Source: Candidatus Undinarchaeales archaeon | Lineage (GTDB): Archaea; SpSt-1190; JASMDC01 | Direction: 5' to 3' | Length of the DNA: 25,951 nt | Assembly: GCA_030753015.1 (NCBI GenBank) | Contig: JASMDC010000038.1 | Location: 1 to 25,951 of the forward strand | Part shown: one piece after another, positions 1 through 6,076 of the stretch | Numbering within the stretch: the stretch's first letter is position 1 | Layout of the letters: every line of letters starts with the position of its first letter | Translations under genes and position numbers: made by a program | Notes under the pieces: model-generated | Told to the model about the DNA's origin: nothing | Database searches by the model: none | Seen by the model: the letters and a program-made list of their open reading frames with translations, nothing else

Positions 1-104
1 ATCGCATCAGGGTCGAGTGCTTTCCTTCGGTACTTTACGCACTGGACGAAATGATACTGTAGTGCATAGACAGAATGAGCTCCCTTGTCCAGGTCGTATA
101 TCAT
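1..104 (-). mobile_element. tnpA: IS200/IS605-family transposase TnpA, N-terminal 34 residues only (runs off the window)
   Basis: Reading the minus strand from the ATG at 104 gives an uninterrupted frame to the window edge. It starts MIYDLDKGAHSVYALQYHF and continues through VKYRRKAL. The HSVYxLxYH and KYRR blocks are the characteristic start of Y1 (HUH) single-strand transposases of the IS200/IS605 family. These cut and join ssDNA hairpin ends. The catalytic HUH and Tyr residues would lie outside the window, so intactness cannot be judged. A TATA-like AAATATATGT (131-140, minus) sits about 31 nt before the ATG, so the start looks leaderless or nearly so. No TnpB is visible on the window side of the gene. 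Confidence 0.88.
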
Positions 105-290
105 GGTTACTAATAGTAGACCGCGCGTTAACATATATTTAGGGGGGGCGGCAGACCGGTATTCCTGTGCTCCTTCTACCTTTCGGCTCCATCACCTCCC
201 TTTCGGAAGGGGACTTCCCGCCGAAGTAAAAAAGTTAAAACGCACTTCTGACACTCCTTTCACAAAGTGTCACTGCCCAGTAAAGACAAG
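105..290. other. Probable left end of the IS200/IS605 element and flanking non-coding DNA
   Basis: This stretch lies upstream of tnpA and before the promoter of the next gene, where an IS200/IS605 left end with its subterminal hairpin is expected. A short hairpin is visible: CCCTT (198-202), loop TCGG, AAGGG (207-211), and CCTTTCGG occurs twice (179-186 and 199-206). An 11-base symmetric word, TACTAATAGTA (108-118), lies between the tnpA TATA-like box and its ATG. The exact element boundary cannot be fixed from one end, because these elements make no target duplication. No convincing gene is seen. Confidence 0.4.
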
Positions 291-330
291 CTTTATATAG
301 CCCACTACCCCCGGAACCGCCCCGTAGGTG
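291..330 (+). promoter_or_regulatory. Promoter and RBS of the transglutaminase-like gene
   Basis: TTTATATA at 292-299 is a good archaeal TATA box, predicting transcription from about 322. AGGTG at 326-330 is a ribosome binding site six bases before the ATG at 337. The in-frame GTG at 328 lies inside that site, so it is unlikely to be the start. Confidence 0.6.
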
Positions 331-336
331 TTGGTT

Positions 337-1290
337 ATGTACAGTGCTGCGGACATCGACCTGGAATCCGATGGGTATGCTGCAGCCAACCCTTCTGAAA
401 CGGCCGTCACCACCTGTGACCTTTCAGGATCCCGTCTCACGGGGTATGCAATCAAGGCCGCCATATTCGTTGGCGGCTGCTATGTCCTTGACGCGGTCAC
501 GTCCCTCGCTGGCGGATACACCAACCGCATAGGTCAGGATCCTGACCAGTACCTATCCCCTGACGGGCAGGCACGCGTCGCGGAGGCCCTGGGTACCGAT
601 GAGATCTGGTCCGAGATCGAGCACGATCCCTCGTCCTACTCCGGCCTCGATATCGTCGGTCGCATCCATTCCCGGGTCATGTCGCAGCTCGAGTACGACC
701 AGTCCATCGCCAGCACGGGCATCGATGACGCTCTGAACTCAGGAAAGGGCATCTGCTTTGACTACTCGGGCATGACCTACTCGGCTTTCCTCAAGCTAGC
801 TGCCGACCATCCCGAGCTCAACGAGCAGCTGGCCGCTGTCCAATGGTCGTTCGGTGTGTATGGAGAAGAGGAGATGGCCCATGCATGGCTGCAGGTGCGC
901 GGTGATGATGGTGCATGGCACCATTACGAGACGACCGCCGACTATGTCACAGGCGACATGAGCGAGGGGGACAACGTCATAGATACGCCACCGCTGATGG
1001 AAGGGTACCACACAGCACTGGGTGGCAAGCAGACCGACGCCGCGGGCAACGTCCACAGTTTTGTCGAGTGGGACAAGGTGATCATCCCCGAGATTTCTGC
1101 GGGCGAGCAGCTGGTCAACACATATGAGGTCCTTTCCGGGAACGACATCCCCAACGAGCTCGAGGCGTACCTCCCGCAGAGCCACATCATCGCCGGAGCC
1201 AGCCTTGGTGCCGTCCACGGTACACGGCTCGCACTGAAGGCCGGCTGGGACCTTGTTCGCGGGAAGCACCGGGAAAAAGAAAAGGAGTAG
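337..1290 (+). CDS. Transglutaminase-like cysteine hydrolase/transferase with terminal membrane segments
   Basis: The 317-residue product has a transglutaminase-like core (PF01841-type). A catalytic Cys sits in GKGICFDYSGM (C140), the His in MAHAWLQV (H182), and the likely Asp in YETTADY (D202). A helix near 104-120 (VGRIHSRVMSQLEYD) precedes the Cys, as in the family. Members are cysteine peptidases, transglutaminases or peptide cyclisers, and the substrate cannot be told from sequence. Hydrophobic segments at about 37-58 and 283-300 flank the core and could anchor it to the membrane. The C-terminus is basic and charged (GKHREKEKE). The N-terminus contains DIDLESDGY, resembling other proteins in this window. 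It sits next to a transposon end, is transcribed alone and converges on the 1378-2157 gene. The catalytic triad is seen; the reaction is inferred. Confidence 0.75.
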   Translation: MYSAADIDLESDGYAAANPSETAVTTCDLSGSRLTGYAIKAAIFVGGCYVLDAVTSLAGGYTNRIGQDPDQYLSPDGQARVAEALGTDEIWSEIEHDPSSYSGLDIVGRIHSRVMSQLEYDQSIASTGIDDALNSGKGICFDYSGMTYSAFLKLAADHPELNEQLAAVQWSFGVYGEEEMAHAWLQVRGDDGAWHHYETTADYVTGDMSEGDNVIDTPPLMEGYHTALGGKQTDAAGNVHSFVEWDKVIIPEISAGEQLVNTYEVLSGNDIPNELEAYLPQSHIIAGASLGAVHGTRLALKAGWDLVRGKHREKEKE

Positions 1291-1335
1291 GCCTTCGCGG
1301 ATCCGCTATCATTATCATCTAGAGTAAGAACTAGA

Positions 1336-1357
1336 TGCGAGGGATTACTCCCCCGCA
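1336..1357. terminator. Hairpin between convergent genes
   Basis: TGCGAGGGA (1336-1344) pairs with 1349-1357 around a TTAC loop, giving nine positions with one A/C mismatch. It lies in the 87-bp gap between two convergent genes and is followed by a pyrimidine-rich stretch, so it may mark 3' ends on either strand. Confidence 0.35.
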
Positions 1358-1377
1358 CCTCTGTTCTTTCCGCACCC

Positions 1378-2157
1378 TTACGACGTGAAGGTATCCTGCA
1401 GCTGGTCGATAGCGGCCTGCTTCACCGCTAATTGCTCTTCGAGGTTCGCCATCTGGTACTTGACGTAGAGACCCCCGAAGAACGGCACCTTCGCAAGAAA
1501 GCTGTCCTGGACCTTCTGGGTCCGAGTCACCTGCTCCTCCTCGACCATCTGGTCGAGCTGTTGGTACAATCCCGGATCATCCAGTCCGAGGACCACGGCC
1601 GTATTGCCCGAGGTGTTCGAGTAGCTCGACAGGTCCGCGAGAAGGTCGTACACAACGGTCTTTGTGTCGAGCCTCGCTGCGGTCTGCTGGATGCCAGAGA
1701 TGTCCTCTAGCGCGTCCAGATTCCCGACGAGGTCCCCGGGGAGGCATCCGTAGGCCTGGATGGTCACCGAGAGCGTGTCGGTGTTCCGGGTCACGGTGTT
1801 CGGCCCTGCCGAGAGCGCCTCCTTTGAGACGTTCTCACGTTGGACGAACTTATAGCCCGGTCCGAATCCGATCAGGGTGAGGTAGCCCTCCACCTGGGCA
1901 TGTATTCCGAGCTCATCGCACTGGTCCTCGACCGTGGACAGGGTGTTCAGCAGGTCGTGTTCGCTCACGCCTGACTCGTGCATCGTACCGCTACCCCTCA
2001 TGAGGGAGTAGGAGATGCTCGTCTCAGTTCCAGCGTATACATTCTGCATTCCATTATTGGACGCCACTGCGCCGCCGATCGCATCGAGGAACTCGCAGGT
2101 GTCACCGGACACCTTATCCTCATAGGGCATGTGCACGCGTTCATTCTCAAGGTACAT
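1378..2157 (-). CDS. Hypothetical acidic protein, 259 residues
   Basis: No family is recognised. The frame opens at an ATG (2157) preceded by an AGGTGA ribosome binding site at 2164-2169 and a TATA-like CTATAAAAAA at 2191-2200 on the same strand, so it looks expressed. The N-terminal part is acidic and Ser/Asn/Gly-rich. The middle has strand-like alternation (about residues 80-135), including YLTLIGFGPGYKF and a Cys in AYGCLPGD. The C-terminal third is helical and Glu/Gln-rich, ending in a coiled-coil-like segment after one modest hydrophobic patch (about 220-232, FLAKVPFFGGLYVKY). It has no signal peptide. It lies between the transglutaminase-like and ART-like genes in a region bordered by a transposon end, so it is probably accessory. 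Confidence 0.7.
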   Translation of the reverse strand: MYLENERVHMPYEDKVSGDTCEFLDAIGGAVASNNGMQNVYAGTETSISYSLMRGSGTMHESGVSEHDLLNTLSTVEDQCDELGIHAQVEGYLTLIGFGPGYKFVQRENVSKEALSAGPNTVTRNTDTLSVTIQAYGCLPGDLVGNLDALEDISGIQQTAARLDTKTVVYDLLADLSSYSNTSGNTAVVLGLDDPGLYQQLDQMVEEEQVTRTQKVQDSFLAKVPFFGGLYVKYQMANLEEQLAVKQAAIDQLQDTFTS

Positions 2158-2163
2158 TTGATT

Positions 2164-2200
2164 TCACCTGAGGCGCCCGAGGACCGATTGTTTTTTATAG
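2164..2200 (-). promoter_or_regulatory. TATA box and RBS of the 1378-2157 gene
   Basis: On the minus strand CTATAAAAAA (2191-2200) lies about 39 nt before the ATG, and AGGTGA (2164-2169) lies six bases before it. This gives a short leader of around a dozen bases and supports the ATG at 2157. Confidence 0.55.
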
Positions 2201-2252
2201 TTATCGTAGGGTACGGGTATATTATCTACGTTATTCGCGTTATTCCACCTAA

Positions 2253-2291
2253 ATGGGACATTATTACGAATTCTTAACGCACATGGGACAT
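2253..2291. repeat. Direct repeat ATGGGACAT, two copies 30 bp apart
   Basis: ATGGGACAT occurs at 2253-2261 and 2283-2291, in the AT-rich divergent region between two accessory genes and 50-90 bp upstream of the ART-like gene's TATA box. A spacing of nearly three helical turns is compatible with paired protein-binding sites; function is inferred. Confidence 0.35.
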
Positions 2292-2340
2292 CACCCCCTT
2301 GCACCAGTTCACTACCGCGCAGTAACAACAATAACCGGAA

Positions 2341-2350
2341 CATATATATA
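2341..2350 (+). promoter_or_regulatory. TATA box of the ART-like gene (leaderless)
   Basis: CATATATATA at 2341-2350 is centred about 28 nt before the ATG at 2374, so transcription should start at the start codon itself. No ribosome binding site is present, as expected for a leaderless mRNA. Confidence 0.6.
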
Positions 2351-2373
2351 CTGGAAATGCCTACTATACTCCA

Positions 2374-3084
2374 ATGGCGTCTGGTAATAGTGAGGTCGAC
2401 GATTTCATGGCCTCACTGGGTATCAGCACGGAAGAGCTGGACCAGTTGCAGATCAAGACGGACGACGGCTGGGAGTCCGCCTCATCATACGATCCAAAGA
2501 GATGGCAGGACAAACAGGCAACTCGGACAGATCCAGCCCATGGCCAGTATGACACCAAGAACAGTGCGTCATACTCCTCGCTAAAAGCCATGGAGATGGA
2601 CGAGCGGCTCGACATGTACAGTGGCATCAACGTCGGAGGGAATCACCTCATCCACGTAACAACGGACGAAGGTGTGGAGGGCATCCTGAGGGACGGCTAC
2701 ATGAAGGCCGGCGGCGCACAGAAGTACGCGAGCGAGCGTGGCAGCCGCACAGGACGTCCCATAGGAAGGGGCATCTATACCCTTGACACTCACGACGATC
2801 CTTCCCTTGATCAGATCCTGACACCCAACTTCCTCGGTTTTGCGTTCGAGAAATTCCATAATGAGGGCCTCAGGGTGCTGAGGATACCGAAGTACAATCC
2901 CACATCAGGAGCCAACCTCAGGTACGACCTCCCGTCCCGACCGGATCCCGGAGAGCACGGGTACGCCATCATCCAGCAGCAGCAGCTCCCCTATGACAAG
3001 GTCGAGACCCTGGCGTTCAACGGAGCGGGCAAACTGGAGTGGGCACCGATCTCGGAGATCGCGGGGGGCGGTTACTCGCTCTAG
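2374..3084 (+). CDS. ADP-ribosyltransferase-like protein (candidate)
   Basis: The 236-residue product has a polar N-terminal region of about 85 residues. Its core resembles ART folds of the PARP/KptA/DarT kind. LIHVTTDEGVEGILRDGYM (92-110) matches the pattern H-x-T...GI-L-x-x-G that binds NAD in those families (H94, T96). GRGIYTLDT (131-139) resembles the PARP G-x-GIY(F) strand, with Y135 in the conserved Tyr place. HGYAIIQQQQLPYDKVE (195-211) resembles the last core strand, where PARPs carry Glu; here the nearest residues are E194 and Q201-Q204. If correct, it would transfer ADP-ribose from NAD to a protein, nucleic acid or small molecule. No signal peptide, membrane segment or obvious antitoxin partner is seen. 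The fold assignment rests on short motifs only, so other functions remain possible. Confidence 0.55.
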   Translation: MASGNSEVDDFMASLGISTEELDQLQIKTDDGWESASSYDPKRWQDKQATRTDPAHGQYDTKNSASYSSLKAMEMDERLDMYSGINVGGNHLIHVTTDEGVEGILRDGYMKAGGAQKYASERGSRTGRPIGRGIYTLDTHDDPSLDQILTPNFLGFAFEKFHNEGLRVLRIPKYNPTSGANLRYDLPSRPDPGEHGYAIIQQQQLPYDKVETLAFNGAGKLEWAPISEIAGGGYSL

Positions 3085-3259
3085 TGAACCTCGCAGAAAA
3101 CCGTAAGAAAACGTGGTACTCGGTCCAAATTACAGACAAAAACGAGACAATTTTATTAACCCATAATAAAATATATTAAGGAGAAGCCCCATATTAATCA
3201 ACAGGGCTTTTGCCCTATCGTGACCAAACCGCCTTTGCCTTCCCTCTTCTTTTCTCTTT
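3085..3259. other. AT-rich intergenic region between convergent genes
   Basis: This 175-bp gap holds no credible gene. It contains an AT-rich run (about 3150-3180), a weak inverted repeat AAGCCC...GGGCTT around 3184-3211, and a T-rich tract (3240-3262) that could end plus-strand transcription. Confidence 0.3.
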
Positions 3260-3982
3260 TTACCCACTAGGGATAAGACCCTCGATTGTCATGGCGGAGA
3301 GGGCCGCGTCCACTATGGACCGCTTACCACGGATACGGACACGCACCTCTCCCTTGCCCGGGTAGATACCGATCTTGGCACCGGTACTCTGAACGATCGC
3401 ATAGATGGGTTCGGCGACAATGGACTCGTCGGGAGTAAGGAGGACACGCTCCTCGACGACCTCGTCACTTGACCCGACCGGAGGAAAGAGCTCGCCCAAA
3501 AAGTGCCTGAGCTCGGAGGGCACACCCGGGAGGAGGTACACGACGAGCGTACCGGACTCGATGCGGATGGCGGGCGCAACACCGACGGCGTTCCTTACAG
3601 GCACCCCGCCCTCCGGGACCCGGGCCATGCGCAGGCGTACGTCCGTGATCTCGCCCTTCCCCCTGCTCCGGTAGGACTCTTCGACCCATTTCTCGACCTG
3701 GGGGTCCACGGCGACGGGGCGCGAGAGCGCGCTCGCAACAGCATCGATGGTGATATCGTCATGCGTGGGGCCCAGACCGCCCGAGACGACAAGGATGTCA
3801 GAGCCGTCACGTGCACGATTGACCTCGGCGACGATGGCGTCAACGTCATCACCCACCACCGACTGGCGGACGATGGTGGTGCCCGCGGTAACGAGCGCCC
3901 GGGCCATGTCGGAGGCATTGGTGTTGACGATCTCCCCACGGAGGACCTCATCGCCTACGCAGAGCACCGTCGCGCGGACCAT
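3260..3982 (-). CDS. CinA/MoCF-biosynthesis-domain protein (COG1058-like)
   Basis: The 240-residue product has the MoCF_biosynth/CinA N-terminal fold. Visible blocks are GDEVLRGEIVNTNASDMA (10-27), the nucleotide/molybdopterin-binding loop VSGGLGPTHDDIT (66-78), and LPGVPSELRHFL (151-162). CinA-type proteins hydrolyse nicotinamide or ADP-ribose nucleotides, and relatives act in molybdopterin synthesis. This single-domain form fits the archaeal type, and it lacks the C-terminal deamidase domain. The start is set at the ATG at 3982 because a TATA-like GTTTTATGT (4004-4012, minus) is centred almost exactly 27 nt upstream. An ATG at 3994 would add four residues. The frame stays open far upstream, but that part is antisense to the next gene. 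It shares one promoter region with the divergent helical-repeat gene. Confidence 0.87.
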   Translation of the reverse strand: MVRATVLCVGDEVLRGEIVNTNASDMARALVTAGTTIVRQSVVGDDVDAIVAEVNRARDGSDILVVSGGLGPTHDDITIDAVASALSRPVAVDPQVEKWVEESYRSRGKGEITDVRLRMARVPEGGVPVRNAVGVAPAIRIESGTLVVYLLPGVPSELRHFLGELFPPVGSSDEVVEERVLLTPDESIVAEPIYAIVQSTGAKIGIYPGKGEVRVRIRGKRSIVDAALSAMTIEGLIPSG

Positions 3983-4003
3983 GAAGAGGACCATCCCAGC
4001 AAC

Positions 4004-4012
4004 ACATAAAAC
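4004..4012. promoter_or_regulatory. Bidirectional TATA-like element
   Basis: ACATAAAAC reads as TATA-like on both strands. It is centred about 27 nt from the minus-strand ATG at 3982 and about 27 nt from the plus-strand GTG at 4035. Both genes would therefore be leaderless and fired from one element. Confidence 0.5.
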
Positions 4013-4034
4013 GGTGAGGGTCGAAAGGATTGGA

Positions 4035-4745
4035 GTGGCGGAGCATGACGACCTCGAGCGCCTGGAGATCTCGTGCAGGTTCAGCGAGAAGCACGAGGAC
4101 TGGGACGAGGCGGCCGAGGGCTGGGAGGTGTTCGCAGCGCTGCAGGGCGAGCAAGGTACCTGGGACAAGGCCGCAGAGGCGCTTGAACATGCGGCCGTCG
4201 ACTGGCGCAAGGCCGGGCTGGACGATGACGAGAACGGCGCATGGCGCAAGGCCGCGAACGCATGGGAGCGAGCCGAGCAGAGCGACAAGGCAGCGGTCGC
4301 CGCGGAGAACGCACGCGACTGGACACGTGCCATCGGCCTGTGGCGGTCACTGGACAGAGAGGATGACCTGACAAACGCCCTGGAGAAGGCCCATCTCTGG
4401 GAAGAGGCCGCACCCCGTTGGGAGAAGAAGGGTGACTGGAAGCGGGCAGCTAAGGACTGGGAGCGCGTGAAGGAGTGGGGGAAGGCGGCTGCTGCATGGG
4501 AAAAGGCAGAGTTCCCGGTGACCGCTGCCGACCTGTATGAGCGCGTGGGGAACGCAGATGCGGTGAGCCGCCTGCTGGCCACGGTTGCAGAGAAGCGGGC
4601 AGAGGCCCAACGGCTCGAGGTGAGGGAGAGGTTCGAGGAGGCCGCGAAGCAGTGGGAACGCGTGGGTGAGATCGAACGTGCCAACCTCTGCGTACGCCAG
4701 CACAACCTGCGTCTCGAGAAGGAGCGCTCGCGTGAAGTTTTATAA
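4035..4745 (+). CDS. Trp/Ala-rich tandem helical-repeat (alpha-solenoid) protein
   Basis: The 236-residue product is built almost wholly from short helical repeats with the pattern W-x-(K/E)-AA-x-x-WE. Examples are DWDEAAEGWE, AWRKAANAWERAE, LWEEAAPRWEKKG, DWKRAAKDWERVK, EWGKAAAAWEKAE and FEEAAKQWERVG. The period is about 20 residues in the clearest part, shorter than the 34 of TPRs. The pattern resembles TPR/alpha-SNAP-like superhelices that serve as protein-binding scaffolds. There is no signal peptide or membrane segment, so it is probably cytoplasmic. I chose the GTG at 4035 because a TATA-like ACATAAAA lies 27 nt before it. The same frame runs further upstream but only as antisense of the CinA-like gene. 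The stop lies 155 bp before ftsZ. No specific partner can be named. Confidence 0.8.
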   Translation: MAEHDDLERLEISCRFSEKHEDWDEAAEGWEVFAALQGEQGTWDKAAEALEHAAVDWRKAGLDDDENGAWRKAANAWERAEQSDKAAVAAENARDWTRAIGLWRSLDREDDLTNALEKAHLWEEAAPRWEKKGDWKRAAKDWERVKEWGKAAAAWEKAEFPVTAADLYERVGNADAVSRLLATVAEKRAEAQRLEVRERFEEAAKQWERVGEIERANLCVRQHNLRLEKERSREVL

Positions 4746-4763
4746 ACGATCTCGACACTTTCA

Positions 4764-4900
4764 TGACCTAGGTACCCTACTTCTAGATACCGGTTTATCG
4801 CTCTAATTATTAATATCGTGATAGGTCATATCAAAATAAGTATCCTTTAAAAACGATGAACGGAATCACAATCCTTACCCAGTCTGATAGGTGAGAGGGA
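4764..4900 (+). promoter_or_regulatory. ftsZ promoter region
   Basis: TTTAAAAA (4846-4853) is a TATA-like box predicting a start near 4877, and AGGTGA (4889-4894) is the RBS six bases before the ATG. Upstream, ATGACCTA (4763-4770) and TAGGTCAT (4822-4829) form an 8-bp inverted repeat about 50 bp apart, which could be regulator sites. Confidence 0.5.
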
Positions 4901-5971
4901 ATGGACTTCATTATAGAAAATGCCCTGAAGAACACGCGTGAAACACCGGATTTCATGGACGCCGTTGGAGCACCCCGCATATTCGTTGTCGGGTGTGGTG
5001 GGGCTGGTAACAACAGCATCCACCGACTTCACAACATGGGTGTCAGCGGCGCAGAGATCATTGCGATCAACACGGACAAGCAGCACCTGGACAACAGGCA
5101 CGCGGACACCAAGATCCTTATAGGGGCCGAGGTCACCCGTGGTCTCGGTGCCGGCGGATTCCCTGATGTCGGGAAGAAGGCGGCCGAGGAGTCCAAGCAT
5201 GAGCTCCAGCAAGCGATAGGGAACGCCGACCTCGTGTTCATCACGGCAGGTATGGGCGGTGGTACCGGAACCGGCTCGGCCCCCATCGTGGGCGAGATCG
5301 CCCGCAACAAGGGCGCCATCGTGATCGGTGTCGTGACGATGCCCTTCTCCCTGGAACGGGCACGGCGCATGAAAGCCGAGACCGGCCTTCTCGAGCTGCG
5401 CAAGCAGGCCGACACGGTCATCGTCATCGAGAACAACCGGCTCGTCGAGGTCGCAGGGAAGCTCCCGCTCGGGCAGGCGTTCGCCGTGGCGGACGAGCTG
5501 ATCGCCATGATGATCAAGGGTATCGTGGAGACAATCGCTGTCCCCTCGCTCATGAACCTCGACTACGCGGACGTCAAGGCCATCATGCGCGATGGCGGAG
5601 TGGCCATGATCGGTGTTGGCGAGGCCACGGGCGAGAAGAAGGCACATGACGCTCTCCAGAAGGCGCTGACCACACCGCTCATCGATGTGGACTACAAGGG
5701 CGCGACGGGCGCGCTGGTGCACATAACCGGTGGACCCGACCTGACCCTTGCCGAGGCCAACGAGATCGGTGACCTTGTGAGCCACAACCTGGACGCGTCA
5801 GCAGGCGTCATCTGGGGCGCGCGCGTTGACGACGACATGGAGGGCCGCATCCGGGTGATCACCATCATCACCGGTGTGAACTCGACCTGCATCCTCGGAG
5901 CGAACCAGGAGAAGAACGAGACGAAGGACGTTTCGAGCCGCTTCAAGGACATCGGCCTGGACATGATCTAG
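4901..5971 (+). CDS. ftsZ: Cell division GTPase FtsZ
   Basis: FtsZ is a tubulin-like GTPase that polymerises into the division ring at midcell. The 356-residue product shows all hallmarks: the Gly-rich nucleotide loop GCGGAGNNS (31-39), NTDKQHL (57-63), the tubulin signature GGGTGTGSAP (119-128), and the T7 synergy loop NLDYADV (219-225) with the catalytic Asp. The length is typical of archaeal FtsZ. The N-terminal extension before the GTPase core is about 25 residues. After the core the tail is short (about 20 residues) and charged, ending FKDIGLDMI. The start is supported by AGGTGA six bases upstream. Intact catalytic loops mark it as a true FtsZ rather than a CetZ-type paralogue. It is transcribed alone, with a strong hairpin 12 bp after the stop. 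Confidence 0.97.
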   Translation: MDFIIENALKNTRETPDFMDAVGAPRIFVVGCGGAGNNSIHRLHNMGVSGAEIIAINTDKQHLDNRHADTKILIGAEVTRGLGAGGFPDVGKKAAEESKHELQQAIGNADLVFITAGMGGGTGTGSAPIVGEIARNKGAIVIGVVTMPFSLERARRMKAETGLLELRKQADTVIVIENNRLVEVAGKLPLGQAFAVADELIAMMIKGIVETIAVPSLMNLDYADVKAIMRDGGVAMIGVGEATGEKKAHDALQKALTTPLIDVDYKGATGALVHITGGPDLTLAEANEIGDLVSHNLDASAGVIWGARVDDDMEGRIRVITIITGVNSTCILGANQEKNETKDVSSRFKDIGLDMI

Positions 5972-5982
5972 GCCTGGACCAC

Positions 5983-6006
5983 GGCCGGGTCCTTCGGGGC
6001 CCGGCC
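5983..6006 (+). terminator. Ten-base-pair hairpin with UUCG tetraloop after ftsZ
   Basis: GGCCGGGTCC (5983-5992), loop TTCG, then GGGCCCGGCC (5997-6006) form a complete ten-pair stem with one G-U pair and the extra-stable C(UUCG)G loop. It starts 12 bp after the ftsZ stop and is followed by a pyrimidine-rich tract, so it likely marks or protects the ftsZ mRNA 3' end. Confidence 0.6.
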
Positions 6007-6076
6007 ACCCTCTCTTCTCCGGGGACCGCTTCTCCGGAGCCATCTATTTATAGAATAGACATGCCTCTCATTCTCA

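Noticed and set aside
85-300. Plus-strand open frame of 71 codons
   Set aside because: Overlaps the tnpA start and the element end, has no RBS and shows no family features.
3160-3210. Possible tiny minus-strand gene in the AT-rich gap
   Set aside because: Frame of about 20 codons with no RBS and AT-rich low-complexity sequence.
3983-4705. Upstream extension of the CinA-like frame on the minus strand
   Set aside because: It is antisense to the helical-repeat gene, is Ser/Arg-rich shadow sequence, and a TATA-like box sits 27 nt before the ATG at 3982.
4847-5785. Minus-strand open frame of 312 codons over ftsZ
   Set aside because: Antisense of a certain ftsZ gene; composition typical of GC-rich shadow frames.
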